DNA from: Dyadobacter pollutisoli
GTDB lineage: Bacteria; Bacteroidota; Bacteroidia; Cytophagales; Spirosomataceae
Reading direction: 5' to 3'
DNA length: 64,000 bases
NCBI RefSeq assembly: GCF_026625565.1
Contig: NZ_CP112998.1
Span: 6,732,501 to 6,796,500, forward strand
The notes under the pieces were generated by a model that saw only the letters and a program-made list of their open reading frames with translations, was not told the origin of the DNA and did no database searches. The position numbers and the translations under genes are program-made. Of this stretch, positions 26,269 to 35,414 are shown piece by piece (the stretch's first letter is position 1; every line of letters starts with the position of its first letter).

Positions 26269-28305
26269 ATGGCTTACTCTTTACTTCGGCAAAGAAAGCT
26301 CTGCTTTGCGAACCTCAAAGTGTTCATCCTTCCATTATTATTCATTTCATTCACTGTTTTAGGCCAGGACGATTTCAAGCCAACATTTGGTGTGATAGAC
26401 AAAGCTTCGCTCGAAATGACCGAGTTTCCAGGAGACAGTACTGCCGACGCTGTATTTCTTTACGACTATGGCGAGGCGACATTTGCGCTTGACGCTTACA
26501 AAGGGTTTGTTATTAAAATGAAAACCTGGGTAAGGATAAAAATTCTCAAAGAATCAGCCCTGAATCGGGCGAGTGTATCATTACCTTATTACGAGGGGTC
26601 GAAGTTATCTGAAAAAGAAAAGCTGGATGATATTGACGGGTATGTTTACAATCTTGATAAAAATGAAATAGTCGCCACCGCGATGGACAAGAAGTCTATT
26701 CAAATTGAGAAGGCAGCTGACTTTTATTTAATCAAAAAATTTAATCTTCCCAATGTAAAGAAGGGATCAATATTAGAATATACTTATACACGCAGCACTC
26801 CTCTCGCTGTCCAAAATGCTCCTGAGATGTGGGCTTTTCAAGGGACCGCCCCTATCAAATGGAGTGAGTATCGCGTGTCTATTCCCAACTTTCTTCAATA
26901 TCACATCACATTGGGAGGTTACCTTCCATTTCATATCAATAGATCTCAGTCGGTCGACATGTCCTTTGGGGAGAAATTATATGATGGTACAGGTACGGCC
27001 TACAGGTTGGTAGTTAAGGATTCGCCCGCATTCATTAATGAACCTTACATTACCACGGACACAGACTACATTTCTAAAGTAAGCTTTGAGCCGTCGGGAT
27101 ATAAAGTTGCCGGGATTATTACGGAACAATTTACGGAAACATGGGATCAGGTGGATCGGGGACTTAGAAACTCACCCTGGTTTGCACCGGAGACCAATAA
27201 AATGCCATTTGGAAAAGAAGTACCTGAGTCTTTTTGGGGGAATAAAATAAGTAAGGTCGAAAAGATGAATATTGGGTATAACCACATAAAAAGAGCTATG
27301 AAATGGGATAAAACCAGTGGCTTGTATCCCATACCCGAACTAAAAAAAGCATACGAAAATAGGAAAGGGAATGCAGCTGCCGTTAATATGTTGCTTCTTG
27401 GGTTATTGCGCAAGGCCGGATTGGAGTGCGACCCTGTACTGTTGAGTACACGCTCCCATGGACGGATTTTTAAGGAATTCCCTTCTCTTGAAAGTTTCAA
27501 CTACATCATTTGTCGGGTCAAAATAGATAGCATTGAATATTTGCTTGATGCTACTCAGCAGTATATGCGACTAGGATCTGTACCGGAGCATGCATTGAAT
27601 GGTTTGGGCCGGCTTATTCCTAAAGAGTATCAGGGCGAGTTCCTTGAAATTATACCAAAGGATTCCAGAAACAAGTTGGAAATTATCGAGGCAGAAATAA
27701 TACCTGATGAAGGTAGTTTAAAAGGTTGGTACAGTGCCTCATTGGGCGGTTATCAGGCATTGGATTGGCGGGAGCAATATGCGGACGAATCGGAAAAAAC
27801 GCAACTTGATGATGATTTTAAAAGGGAATTTCCCGACTGGAAAATCGAACAGCTGAATGTGTCAAACAAGTCGGAAAAGTTGGAATTGCCGGTGAGTTTG
27901 AAATGTGAATTTGAAACTGATGTTGAGACAGCTGCTGCCGGATTATTTTATTTTAATCCAATGCTGGCAGGTAAAATGGAGGACAATCCTCTTAAATCAG
28001 TAAACAGAATATACCCGTTAGACTTTACGACCAATATCGCGACCTCTTTTCTTGGAAAATATACATTACCTGATGGGTATGTTATTGAGGAAATGCCCAA
28101 ATCGGAAGTAATCAGTCTACCTGGGGGTGCGGCTAAGTTCTTATATCAGGTAAAGCAGGATGGTAACATTATACAGGTCAGTAGCAAAGTGACCATTAAT
28201 AAGATTAAATTCTTGCCGACGGAATATGCGGGTCTCAGAGAATTCTTTGACAGGGTCGTAAAGAAACACTCACAACCTCTGGTAATTAAGAAAAAGGGCA
28301 ATTAA
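26269..28305 (+). CDS. DUF3857 protein with degenerate transglutaminase core
   Basis: The exported protein has a signal peptide (LKVFILPLLFISFTVLGQ). The start at 26269 (678 residues) gives a normal-length leader; the frame also opens at 26230. An N-terminal DUF3857 beta domain (to about residue 310) is followed by a transglutaminase-like domain. The catalytic Asp-Cys-Lys of the family is replaced: the aligned stretch reads GNAAAVNMLLLGLLRKAGL, with Ala369 in place of Cys. The catalytic His is Tyr412 in ESFNYIICRV. LLDATQQY keeps the third acidic residue. It is therefore probably non-enzymatic. It is followed 16 bp later by a homologue with an intact triad. Confidence 0.85.
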   Translation: MAYSLLRQRKLCFANLKVFILPLLFISFTVLGQDDFKPTFGVIDKASLEMTEFPGDSTADAVFLYDYGEATFALDAYKGFVIKMKTWVRIKILKESALNRASVSLPYYEGSKLSEKEKLDDIDGYVYNLDKNEIVATAMDKKSIQIEKAADFYLIKKFNLPNVKKGSILEYTYTRSTPLAVQNAPEMWAFQGTAPIKWSEYRVSIPNFLQYHITLGGYLPFHINRSQSVDMSFGEKLYDGTGTAYRLVVKDSPAFINEPYITTDTDYISKVSFEPSGYKVAGIITEQFTETWDQVDRGLRNSPWFAPETNKMPFGKEVPESFWGNKISKVEKMNIGYNHIKRAMKWDKTSGLYPIPELKKAYENRKGNAAAVNMLLLGLLRKAGLECDPVLLSTRSHGRIFKEFPSLESFNYIICRVKIDSIEYLLDATQQYMRLGSVPEHALNGLGRLIPKEYQGEFLEIIPKDSRNKLEIIEAEIIPDEGSLKGWYSASLGGYQALDWREQYADESEKTQLDDDFKREFPDWKIEQLNVSNKSEKLELPVSLKCEFETDVETAAAGLFYFNPMLAGKMEDNPLKSVNRIYPLDFTTNIATSFLGKYTLPDGYVIEEMPKSEVISLPGGAAKFLYQVKQDGNIIQVSSKVTINKIKFLPTEYAGLREFFDRVVKKHSQPLVIKKKGN

Positions 28306-28321
28306 TACATCTCCATTTGTG

Positions 28322-30259
28322 ATGCGAATCAAGTTATTGTTTGTTAAGACTGCATTTTTTTGGGCGATGATTATTTCATCGATCGTAAATGCTCAATCGG
28401 ATTTAAGTGTTAGCAAAATCAAACCGGATATTGTTAAGGAAGCAGATGCAGTAGTGCGTCTCAGCGAAACAGTTTGGGAAATAGAATCAATAGGAGAAGC
28501 TCGACTGAGTGAACATTCAATTGTGACCATATTTAATGAAAGAGGAGAAGCATTGTACGGCCAGTTGAGCATTGGATATGACAAGTTTACTAAAATTACA
28601 GATATAAATGGCAAACTGTACAATGCAGACGGCAAGCTAATCAAAAAGCTTAAAAACGCTGACATTCAGGATTTTGGCTATGGATTAGGCAGTGATGACA
28701 TTACTGATGCACGGATCAAGACGGCCGGGTTTGGAAAAAAGGCTTATGCATATCCCTATACCATTGAATTCAGCTACGAATCGAAGAAAAGGAACATGAT
28801 GTTTTATCCTTCGTGGATGCCACTTGCCGATGCCAGTGCCGCAGTGGAGCATGCATCTTACACAATTAAAACGCCGGCCGGATTTAGATTTAGGTATAAG
28901 GAGTACAATGGCGTCGCAGCAGTTGTGAAAAAGACCGAAGCGGGTAGCGATCTCTATCAATGGGTGATGGATAACAAACCTGTTGTGAAGAAAAACGATC
29001 TCTACCCCTTACCATTAATGGATCAGTCGCCCCTGGTTATGGCGGCGCCGACAGACTTTGAGATCCAGGATTACCAGGGGAATTTCAATAGCTGGGAAGA
29101 TCTCAGTAAATTTTACTACGCATTAAATGCGGGTAGGGACGCACTTCCACCAGCAACGGTGGCGGAAATTAAGACGGTTATCAAAGACGCCAAATCGGAC
29201 CGTGAAAAAGTGGAGCTGATCTACAAATGGATGCAGGCTAGATCGCGCTATGTGAGCGTTCAGCTGGGTATCGGTGGCTGGCAGACGATCGATGCTACAA
29301 CGGTAGCAGGCAAAGGATACGGGGATTGCAAAGCATTGACCAATTTCACATTGGCAGCACTTAGGTCTGCGGGAATAACGTGCCATGCAGCGCTGATTCG
29401 TGCGGGGGAGGAGGAAAAAATTAAGGCTGATTTTCCCAGCAGCCAGTTCAACCATGTGATCGCGTGCGCCATTATTGCAAAGGATACGGTGTGGCTTGAA
29501 TGTACCGATCAAACCTCCCGTCCTAATTTTATGGGCACGTTCACAGGTGGTAGGCACGCCTTGCTTGTGATGCCGCAGGGAGGAAAACTGGTTTCAACTA
29601 TAGATTATAAGTCGCCACAGAACATTCGAAAAAGCAAAGCCAACGTTAATCTGGAAGAAACCGGCGATGGTATCGTGGACGTGCAGGTGCTCTATACCGG
29701 ATTACAGCAGGAGTCCAGATCGAGTGTACTGCACAATGGAAACAAAGAAGAGCAAAAGAAATGGCTCATCAATCACATTAACCTGCCAAGTCTTGATTTG
29801 CAACGTTTTGAGCTGCTGGAAAATAAAGAACAGGAGCCGACGATCACTGAAAAGCTGACGTTGAATGTGCGGAACTGTGCAACGAAAACGGGGACACGCT
29901 TGTTCATCAAACCGAGCCTGTTAAGCCGACCTTTTGAACTACCCGCTGTTTCTGAGCGCACAAGCGATTTTTACCTGCCATTGTCTGAGTACAACTTTAC
30001 CGATCTTGATACAGTATCTTATCAGGTTCCAGTGACTTATAAAATGGAAACAACCTTACCTTCGGCTCAAATCAGTTCAATTTTTGGTTCCTACGAATCC
30101 CGGGCCGTTTTTGAAAATAACAGGCTCGTTTGTTCGCGAAAAGTAATAATGAATGGCGGAAGGTATGATGCCAAAGATTTTCCTGCGTGGTTAGACTTTC
30201 TTAAAAAAATCCGAAAAGCGGACCGCGCGCAGGTTGTATTCGTCGAAAACAAGCCTTGA
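28322..30259 (+). CDS. DUF3857 transglutaminase-like protein
   Basis: The 645-residue exported protein has a signal peptide (KTAFFWAMIISSIVNAQ). The start is ATG at 28322; a GTG directly before it is possible. DUF3857 occupies about residues 30-290. The transglutaminase-like core has the complete catalytic set: Cys336 in GYGDCKALTNFTLAALRSAGI, His378 in SQFNHVIACAI and Asp in LECTDQTSRP. A C-terminal beta domain follows. It likely acts on peptides or surface protein in the periplasm or outside the cell; the substrate is unknown. It pairs with the degenerate homologue upstream in one operon. Confidence 0.88.
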   Translation: MRIKLLFVKTAFFWAMIISSIVNAQSDLSVSKIKPDIVKEADAVVRLSETVWEIESIGEARLSEHSIVTIFNERGEALYGQLSIGYDKFTKITDINGKLYNADGKLIKKLKNADIQDFGYGLGSDDITDARIKTAGFGKKAYAYPYTIEFSYESKKRNMMFYPSWMPLADASAAVEHASYTIKTPAGFRFRYKEYNGVAAVVKKTEAGSDLYQWVMDNKPVVKKNDLYPLPLMDQSPLVMAAPTDFEIQDYQGNFNSWEDLSKFYYALNAGRDALPPATVAEIKTVIKDAKSDREKVELIYKWMQARSRYVSVQLGIGGWQTIDATTVAGKGYGDCKALTNFTLAALRSAGITCHAALIRAGEEEKIKADFPSSQFNHVIACAIIAKDTVWLECTDQTSRPNFMGTFTGGRHALLVMPQGGKLVSTIDYKSPQNIRKSKANVNLEETGDGIVDVQVLYTGLQQESRSSVLHNGNKEEQKKWLINHINLPSLDLQRFELLENKEQEPTITEKLTLNVRNCATKTGTRLFIKPSLLSRPFELPAVSERTSDFYLPLSEYNFTDLDTVSYQVPVTYKMETTLPSAQISSIFGSYESRAVFENNRLVCSRKVIMNGGRYDAKDFPAWLDFLKKIRKADRAQVVFVENKP

Positions 30260-30367
30260 CAGAAATGCTGTTTATGTTAAAATTGGTCAGTAAATGATTA
30301 ATACATGAGAATGTTGGCATTGCGTAATCAGTTACTTTTGAAATAAATTGAGATCCTGTATTTAACT

Positions 30368-31867
30368 ATGACTACATCAAAGCATACATTGGAAAGCATT
30401 CTTGAAAAATCACAGGAAGCGTTTAACATCATCAACACCTATTCCATCTCAAAACGAGTGGCTTTCATGCGGGTTGTTGCGGATGAAATTGAAGCCCTTG
30501 GTCCGGAACTGATCCAGACCGCCATGGCAGAATCGAACCTGCCCGAAGCACGTCTGGCTGGAGAAAAAGGAAGGACCATATTTCAATGGCGCAGCTATGC
30601 CGATGCTGTAGAGCGTGGCCAGTCGCTGGACGCCAGCATTGATACCGCCAATGCAGAGCGTACACCGCCCAAGCCGGATATCAGAAAAACCAATGTCGGA
30701 CTAGGCCCTGTGGCTGTTTTTGGAGCGAGTAACTTCCCGTTTGCATTTTCGACAGCGGGCGGTGACACGGCCAGTGCCATCGCCGCGGGTTGCCCGGTGG
30801 TGGTAAAAGCACATCCGGGCCATCCTAAAACTTCGCAGATCATGGCTGACGCGATCAGTCGTGCGGTGGAGAAAAGTGGTTTTCCAGAAGGAACATTTGC
30901 TCATATTTTTTGTGAAACCAATGAAGAGGCTCAGGCACTTGTAAGTCACCCGGTGATCAAAGCTGTTGGATTTACGGGATCAAACCGTGGCGGACTGGCG
31001 TTGGTGGACATTGCCAACAAGCGTCCTGAACCGATTCCGGTTTTCGCCGAAATGGGCAGCATTAATCCGGTATTTCTCTTACCCGGAAAACTAAATACTT
31101 CTGCCAGCGAGACAGCCAAGCAATATGCCGCCTCACTGACTTTGGGTGTAGGCCAGTTCTGTACCAATCCCGGATTACTGATAAGCCTTGATGGACCCGG
31201 ACTTGAAGAATTCGCGGAGGCATTGACTGAGGAAATACTGAAAATAGTGCCTGCTCCAATGCTCAATGCAGGTATAGCAAAAGGATACACGGGCAATCGC
31301 CAAAAAGTGATGACCCAATCTGGGGTAGAATTGCTCGCTGTCGCGACCGCCGAAGCAGCGGAAGGCCAGGGTGCTGCTACTGTCGCGACGGTTTCAGGAA
31401 TTGACTTTTTGATCAATGATGACTTGCAGCAGGAGGTTTTTGGGCCATTTGCGTTAATTGTTAAATGTAAGGATGCCGAGGAGCTGCTGGCAGTTGCAGG
31501 TAAAGTACATGGGCAGCTTACCGCTACATTGCTGGCGACTGGTGAAGACCTTGCGACCTATCAGGAACTCGTTGCAGTGATTCAGACTAAATGTGGACGG
31601 ATCATTTTTAATAATTTCCCTACTGGCGTGGAAGTTTGTAAATCCATGCACCACGGCGGGCCATTCCCATCGTCGAGCACCAGCCAGTTTACATCTGTCG
31701 GTGCCGATTCGATCAAGCGTTTTGTGAGACCATTGAGTTTCCAGAACTGGCCGGATGAATTTTTGCCTGACGAATTGAAAAATGAAAATCCGTTGGCTAT
31801 TTTCAGAACAGTAAATAATGAGGTAACGAATGGGGCTGTCGGCGATCGGCCGTCGGCTGTCAAGTAA
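30368..31867 (+). CDS. 2,5-dioxovalerate (alpha-ketoglutarate semialdehyde) dehydrogenase
   Basis: The 499-residue aldehyde dehydrogenase probably oxidises 2-oxoglutarate semialdehyde to 2-oxoglutarate with NAD(P)+, the last step of hydroxyproline, arabinose or glucarate breakdown. The cofactor region is GPVAVFGASNFPFAFSTAGGDTASAIAAGCPVVVKAHPGHP. General base Glu228 is in PVFAEMGSINPVF, and nucleophile Cys265 in LGVGQFCTNPGL. The absent Lys-rich glycine loop of betaine-type enzymes and the AHPGHP motif are typical of the KGSADH group. It is followed 49 bp later by 4-hydroxyproline epimerase, which supports the hydroxyproline route. An inverted repeat overlaps its stop. A -7-like TACTTTTG lies at 30333-30340. 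Confidence 0.9.
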   Translation: MTTSKHTLESILEKSQEAFNIINTYSISKRVAFMRVVADEIEALGPELIQTAMAESNLPEARLAGEKGRTIFQWRSYADAVERGQSLDASIDTANAERTPPKPDIRKTNVGLGPVAVFGASNFPFAFSTAGGDTASAIAAGCPVVVKAHPGHPKTSQIMADAISRAVEKSGFPEGTFAHIFCETNEEAQALVSHPVIKAVGFTGSNRGGLALVDIANKRPEPIPVFAEMGSINPVFLLPGKLNTSASETAKQYAASLTLGVGQFCTNPGLLISLDGPGLEEFAEALTEEILKIVPAPMLNAGIAKGYTGNRQKVMTQSGVELLAVATAEAAEGQGAATVATVSGIDFLINDDLQQEVFGPFALIVKCKDAEELLAVAGKVHGQLTATLLATGEDLATYQELVAVIQTKCGRIIFNNFPTGVEVCKSMHHGGPFPSSSTSQFTSVGADSIKRFVRPLSFQNWPDEFLPDELKNENPLAIFRTVNNEVTNGAVGDRPSAVK

Positions 31868-31903
31868 AAAATATCAGAGGCCGAAAGCTGATAGCCGACG
31901 GCC
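31848..31903. repeat. Inverted repeat spanning the aldehyde dehydrogenase stop codon
   Basis: Arms GGCCGTCGGCTGTCA (31848-31862) and TGATAGCCGACGGCC (31889-31903) pair at 14 of 15 positions around a 26-nt loop. The left arm encodes the last residues (GDRPSAVK). It lies just upstream of the epimerase start and may act as an attenuator or be an inserted repeat. Confidence 0.7.
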
Positions 31904-31916
31904 GAAAGCCAAAGTT

Positions 31917-32918
31917 ATGCGTAAAACATTTTTTTGCATTGATGCCCATACCTGTGGCAATCCCGTGCGTGTCGTAGCGGGCGGCGGGCCACTTTTGCAG
32001 GGTAATAGCATGATGGAGCGTAGGCTTCATTTTCTCAAAGAATTCGATTGGATCAGAAAAGGGCTGATGTTCGAGCCACGCGGGCACGACATGATGAGTG
32101 GTAGCATATTGTACCCACCCGTTGATCCTGCCAACGATATTGGTGTATTGTACATTGAAACCAGTGGTTGCCTGCCGATGTGTGGCCACGGAACGATCGG
32201 TACTGTAACTATTGCGATCGAGGAAGGCCTGGTAACACCCAAAATTCCGGGCAAGCTACGGTTGGAAACACCTGCAGGACTTGTTTTAGTAGAATATGTT
32301 CAGGAAGGTAAAAAAGTTAAATCAGTCAAGCTGATTAACATTAAGTCGTTTCTGGCTGCTGAGAATTTGCAGGTGGAATGTCCTGATCTCGGTACATTGA
32401 CTGTGGATGTGTCTTACGGAGGTAACTTTTATGCTATCGTCGATCCACAGGAGAATTTCAAAGGCATTGAAAACTATACTGCCGATCAATTGATCAGTTG
32501 GAGCAGGGTTTGTCGTCAGCGAATGAACGAGCAATATAAATTCGTCCATCCTGAAAACGAACATATCAACGGCCTGAGCCACTTCCTCTGGACAGGGGCG
32601 ACATTAGACCCGACATCTACTGCACGTAATGCGGTTTTTTATGGAGATAAAGCCATCGACAGATCTCCCTGCGGCACCGGTACTTCGGCCAGAATGGCCC
32701 AATGGCATGCCAAGGGCAAACTGAAACAAGGCGATCAATTTATTCACGAAAGCATCATTGGTTCCAAATTTACAGGCACAGTGGAGGAGGAGGTTACCAT
32801 CGCAGGCAAACCTGCCATCATTCCGGGCATCGAAGGTTGGGCAGTCGTGACGGGCTACAATACGATTTTTATTGACGACGAAGAAGATCCGTATGCGTTC
32901 GGGTTTCAGGTGTTGTGA
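31917..32918 (+). CDS. 4-hydroxyproline 2-epimerase (proline racemase family)
   Basis: The 333-residue enzyme converts trans-4-hydroxy-L-proline to cis-4-hydroxy-D-proline. The start at 31917 (MRKTFFCIDAHTCGNPVRVV) matches the family N-terminus; the longer frame from 31830 is repeat-derived. Both catalytic cysteines are present: Cys89 in LPMCGHGTIG and Cys252 in DRSPCGTGTSARMA. That Cys/Cys pair marks an epimerase/racemase and not the Cys/Thr dehydratase. The hydroxyproline-specific GHGTIGT loop favours 4-hydroxyproline over proline. It is part of a likely operon with 2,5-dioxovalerate dehydrogenase and an APC permease. Confidence 0.94.
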   Translation: MRKTFFCIDAHTCGNPVRVVAGGGPLLQGNSMMERRLHFLKEFDWIRKGLMFEPRGHDMMSGSILYPPVDPANDIGVLYIETSGCLPMCGHGTIGTVTIAIEEGLVTPKIPGKLRLETPAGLVLVEYVQEGKKVKSVKLINIKSFLAAENLQVECPDLGTLTVDVSYGGNFYAIVDPQENFKGIENYTADQLISWSRVCRQRMNEQYKFVHPENEHINGLSHFLWTGATLDPTSTARNAVFYGDKAIDRSPCGTGTSARMAQWHAKGKLKQGDQFIHESIIGSKFTGTVEEEVTIAGKPAIIPGIEGWAVVTGYNTIFIDDEEDPYAFGFQVL

Positions 32919-32928
32919 AATTGACGAT

Positions 32929-32968
32929 TGACGATTGACCATGGTCGACTGTCGATGGTCAATCGTCA
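32929..32968. repeat. Perfect inverted repeat of TGAC type
   Basis: Arms TGACGATTGACCAT (32929-32942) and ATGGTCAATCGTCA (32955-32968) form a 14-bp perfect stem about 10 bp after the epimerase stop. A direct duplication of TTGACGA begins at 32922. It resembles the tract at 14268-14402. Confidence 0.7.
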
Positions 32969-33102
32969 TCAGCTAACAAACAATAGTCAATGGTTGGCGG
33001 TTATTGGTCATTTTCGCGCACCTGCGATAAAATATTGGCTGTGGAATTATAATATTGTAGCTTAGAGATATTAACACCTGACAACTAACTCTTAAACTTT
33101 TT

Positions 33103-34518
33103 ATGCCTTCGGACAGCAATTCCTTTAAACCCACATTGGGTCTTGTAGACGCTACAATGCTCGTTGCCGGTAGCATGATCGGATCGGGCATTTTTATTGT
33201 CAGCGCAGACATCGTGCGAAATACCGGAAGTGTGGGCTGGCTGATGTTTGTCTGGCTGATCACGGGATTTATGACGCTTACGGCTGCATTGAGTTACGGA
33301 GAGCTGAGTGCCATGTTTCCGAAAGCGGGCGGCCAGTATATTTATCTCAAAGAAGCATACAATCCGCTGATCAGCTTTCTGTACGGTTGGAGCTTTTTTA
33401 CGGTGATCCAAACGGCGACCATTGCTGCCGTGGCGGTTGCATTTGCTAAATTTACCGCCTATCTGCTACCGCAATTCAGCGAAGACATTGTGGCGCTTGA
33501 TTTAGGTTTTCTCAAAATTTCCCCCGCCCAGTTACTGTCCATTGTAGTCATCGTTTTGTTGACGTTTATCAATACACGTGGTGTCAACAGCGGAAAAATC
33601 ATTCAAACTACTTTCACGCTGACCAAACTGTTAAGCCTTCTTGGCCTGATCGTATTCGGCTTGCTTTTCATGAAACCTGAAATATGGGCGGCCAACTGGG
33701 ATTCGGCCACCATGTGGGATTTGCACAAGCTGAATGTGGACGGAAGCGTGGCTTCCCTGACAACCATTGCGGCTTTCGGAGCGATAGCAGCGTCCATGGT
33801 GGGCTCAATTTTTAGTAGCGACTCGTGGAATAATGTAACTTTTATCGCTGGGGAAATTAAGAATCCGCAGCGCAATATCGGGTTGAGCCTTGCATTGGGA
33901 ACAATCATTGTGACCATCATTTATGTGATGACCAATGTGATGTACACCGGCGTTTTATCATTGCAGGAAATCGCTTCTTCGGATAAAGACCGTGTGGCAG
34001 TAACGGCATCCAATGTGATTTTCGGAAGCTCAGGAACGATCATTATTGCAGTCATGATCATGATTTCCACATTTGGCTGCAATAATGGATTGATTATGTC
34101 GGGCGCCAGGGTTTATTACTCGATGGCCAAAGACGGATTGTTTTTTAAGAAAGTAGGGGTTTTGAACAAAAACTCAGTTCCTGAATTCGGACTGTGGATC
34201 CAATGTATCATCGCTTCGTTGTGGGCATTGAGCGGCAAGTATGGTAACTTGCTGGATATGATTTCTTTCGTGGTAGTAGTATTTTACATGCTCACGATCA
34301 TTGGAATTTTCATACTTCGTAAAAAGCGGCCGGATGCGGAAAGACCTTACAAAGCGTTTGGCTATCCATTTCTGCCGATCATTTACATTGTAATGGGTAT
34401 CGCATTTTGTGTGCTGCTCATCATTTACAAACCTGAGTACACCTGGCCGGGACTGATCATTGTGCTACTGGGTATTCCGGTCTATTATATGGTCGCTCGC
34501 AAAGAGATTTCTGCCTGA
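33103..34518 (+). CDS. APC-family amino acid permease
   Basis: The 471-residue transporter has about 12 membrane helices. The N-terminal VDATMLVAGSMIGSGIFIVSADI is the signature unwound TM1 of the APC superfamily (G-S-G-I-F) that holds the amino-acid carboxylate. Further family features are GGQYIYLKEAYNPLISFLYGW and the C-terminal RPYKAFGYPFLPIIY. Its position directly after 4-hydroxyproline epimerase suggests hydroxyproline or proline uptake, but substrate is inferred from neighbours only. A strong convergent terminator follows. Confidence 0.92.
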   Translation: MPSDSNSFKPTLGLVDATMLVAGSMIGSGIFIVSADIVRNTGSVGWLMFVWLITGFMTLTAALSYGELSAMFPKAGGQYIYLKEAYNPLISFLYGWSFFTVIQTATIAAVAVAFAKFTAYLLPQFSEDIVALDLGFLKISPAQLLSIVVIVLLTFINTRGVNSGKIIQTTFTLTKLLSLLGLIVFGLLFMKPEIWAANWDSATMWDLHKLNVDGSVASLTTIAAFGAIAASMVGSIFSSDSWNNVTFIAGEIKNPQRNIGLSLALGTIIVTIIYVMTNVMYTGVLSLQEIASSDKDRVAVTASNVIFGSSGTIIIAVMIMISTFGCNNGLIMSGARVYYSMAKDGLFFKKVGVLNKNSVPEFGLWIQCIIASLWALSGKYGNLLDMISFVVVVFYMLTIIGIFILRKKRPDAERPYKAFGYPFLPIIYIVMGIAFCVLLIIYKPEYTWPGLIIVLLGIPVYYMVARKEISA

Positions 34519-34536
34519 CGGAATTATAGAAAGTAT

Positions 34537-34581
34537 AAGCCTGCCTGTAACGTTTGCATGTGTAACGTTACAGGCAGGCTT
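34537..34581. terminator. Bidirectional terminator between permease and SRPBCC gene
   Basis: Perfect 16-bp arms lie at 34537-34552 (AAGCCTGCCTGTAACG) and 34566-34581 (CGTTACAGGCAGGCTT), with a 13-nt loop and T-rich sequence to the right. It sits between converging genes. Confidence 0.92.
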
Positions 34582-34584
34582 ATT

Positions 34585-35079
34585 TTATTTCTGAAAAATT
34601 TCGTCCAAATTTTCCATTGCGGCAAGAAACCCTTCTTTAAAGCCCATCTGAATAATTTGTTCCAGATCCGCAAGGTTATCATACTGAATGCTGATAGACA
34701 CCGTGGTGGAATCAGACGCACCTGTGAACTCGTTGGTCCAGGTAGATCTCCCAAAGGCAGGGTTAAGATTTCCTTCTGCGTCGCAGAATGCGTCTATCCC
34801 TGTAAAACTTTTCAGTGGAGATATGGATTTGTAATCGAGTCTGGCCCAATGCTCTTCGCCTTCCGGCCCTACCATTGCGTACAGCCAGTGACCGCCTTCC
34901 TTGAAATCCATACTTTTTGTTCTGGCCTTCCATGGTTTTGGAGCCCACCATTGATCGAGAATATTACTCTGGGTCCATGCAGCCCATACATTGGCAACAG
35001 GTGCCGCGAATTCTCTTTCTACATTGATTTTGTTATTTTCCTTGTCGACAGAAAAATTAACTAACAGGTCAGTTTTCAT
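34585..35079 (-). CDS. SRPBCC/AHSA1-family ligand-binding protein
   Basis: The 164-residue protein has the helix-grip START/AHSA1 fold. Visible signatures are VEREFAAPVANVWAAWTQSNILDQWWAPKPW and the following MDFKEGGHWLYAMVGPEGEEHWAR, then SISIQYDNLADLEQIIQMGFKEGF near the C-terminus. These proteins bind a small hydrophobic ligand; Hsp90 activation is not expected in bacteria. Its ATG overlaps the stop of the ArsR-type regulator by 4 bp (ATGA), indicating translational coupling. The regulator-plus-SRPBCC pair is common and suggests that the SRPBCC protein helps handle the compound sensed. Confidence 0.9.
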   Translation of the reverse strand: MKTDLLVNFSVDKENNKINVEREFAAPVANVWAAWTQSNILDQWWAPKPWKARTKSMDFKEGGHWLYAMVGPEGEEHWARLDYKSISPLKSFTGIDAFCDAEGNLNPAFGRSTWTNEFTGASDSTTVSISIQYDNLADLEQIIQMGFKEGFLAAMENLDEIFQK

Positions 35080-35396
35080 TGGTTATTTGAATTTAGGTTG
35101 ATTAATACTTGATCCAGTTGATTGAAACGGTCTTCCCAGTGCTTTTTGAACTGAGCAAGCCAGTGGTCTAATTCCTTCATTTTTACACCATTGAAATAAT
35201 AATGAATTTCTCTCCCGGTCTTGGCCTGCGTGAGCAGCTCACAATCGGCCAGGACTTTGATGTGCTTCGAAACCGCCTGTCTGGTTGTGTCAAAATGCTG
35301 AGCCAGCGCGTTAGGCGTCATAGATTGAGCGGCGATGAGTACCAAAATCGCCCTTCTGGTCGGGTCTGCAATTGCTTGAAAAATGTCTCCTTTCAT
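35076..35396 (-). CDS. ArsR-family winged-helix regulator
   Basis: The 106-residue regulator starts at 35396 (MKGDIFQAIADPTRRAIL); the longer frame to 35444 would run through the promoter and operator. The recognition region is LAQHFDTTRQAVSKHIKVLADCELLTQAKTGREIHYYF, typical of the ArsR/SmtB fold. No metal-binding CxC is present, so it probably responds to an organic ligand. It is translationally coupled to the SRPBCC gene downstream. It likely represses its own operon through two identical palindromes that overlap the promoter. Confidence 0.92.
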   Translation of the reverse strand: MKGDIFQAIADPTRRAILVLIAAQSMTPNALAQHFDTTRQAVSKHIKVLADCELLTQAKTGREIHYYFNGVKMKELDHWLAQFKKHWEDRFNQLDQVLINLNSNNQ

Positions 35397-35414
35397 TATG
35401 TTATTATATAATAC

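Noticed and set aside
31830..31916. 29 extra N-terminal codons for the hydroxyproline epimerase
   Set aside because: They are encoded by the inverted repeat at 31848-31903 and precede the normal family N-terminus at 31917.
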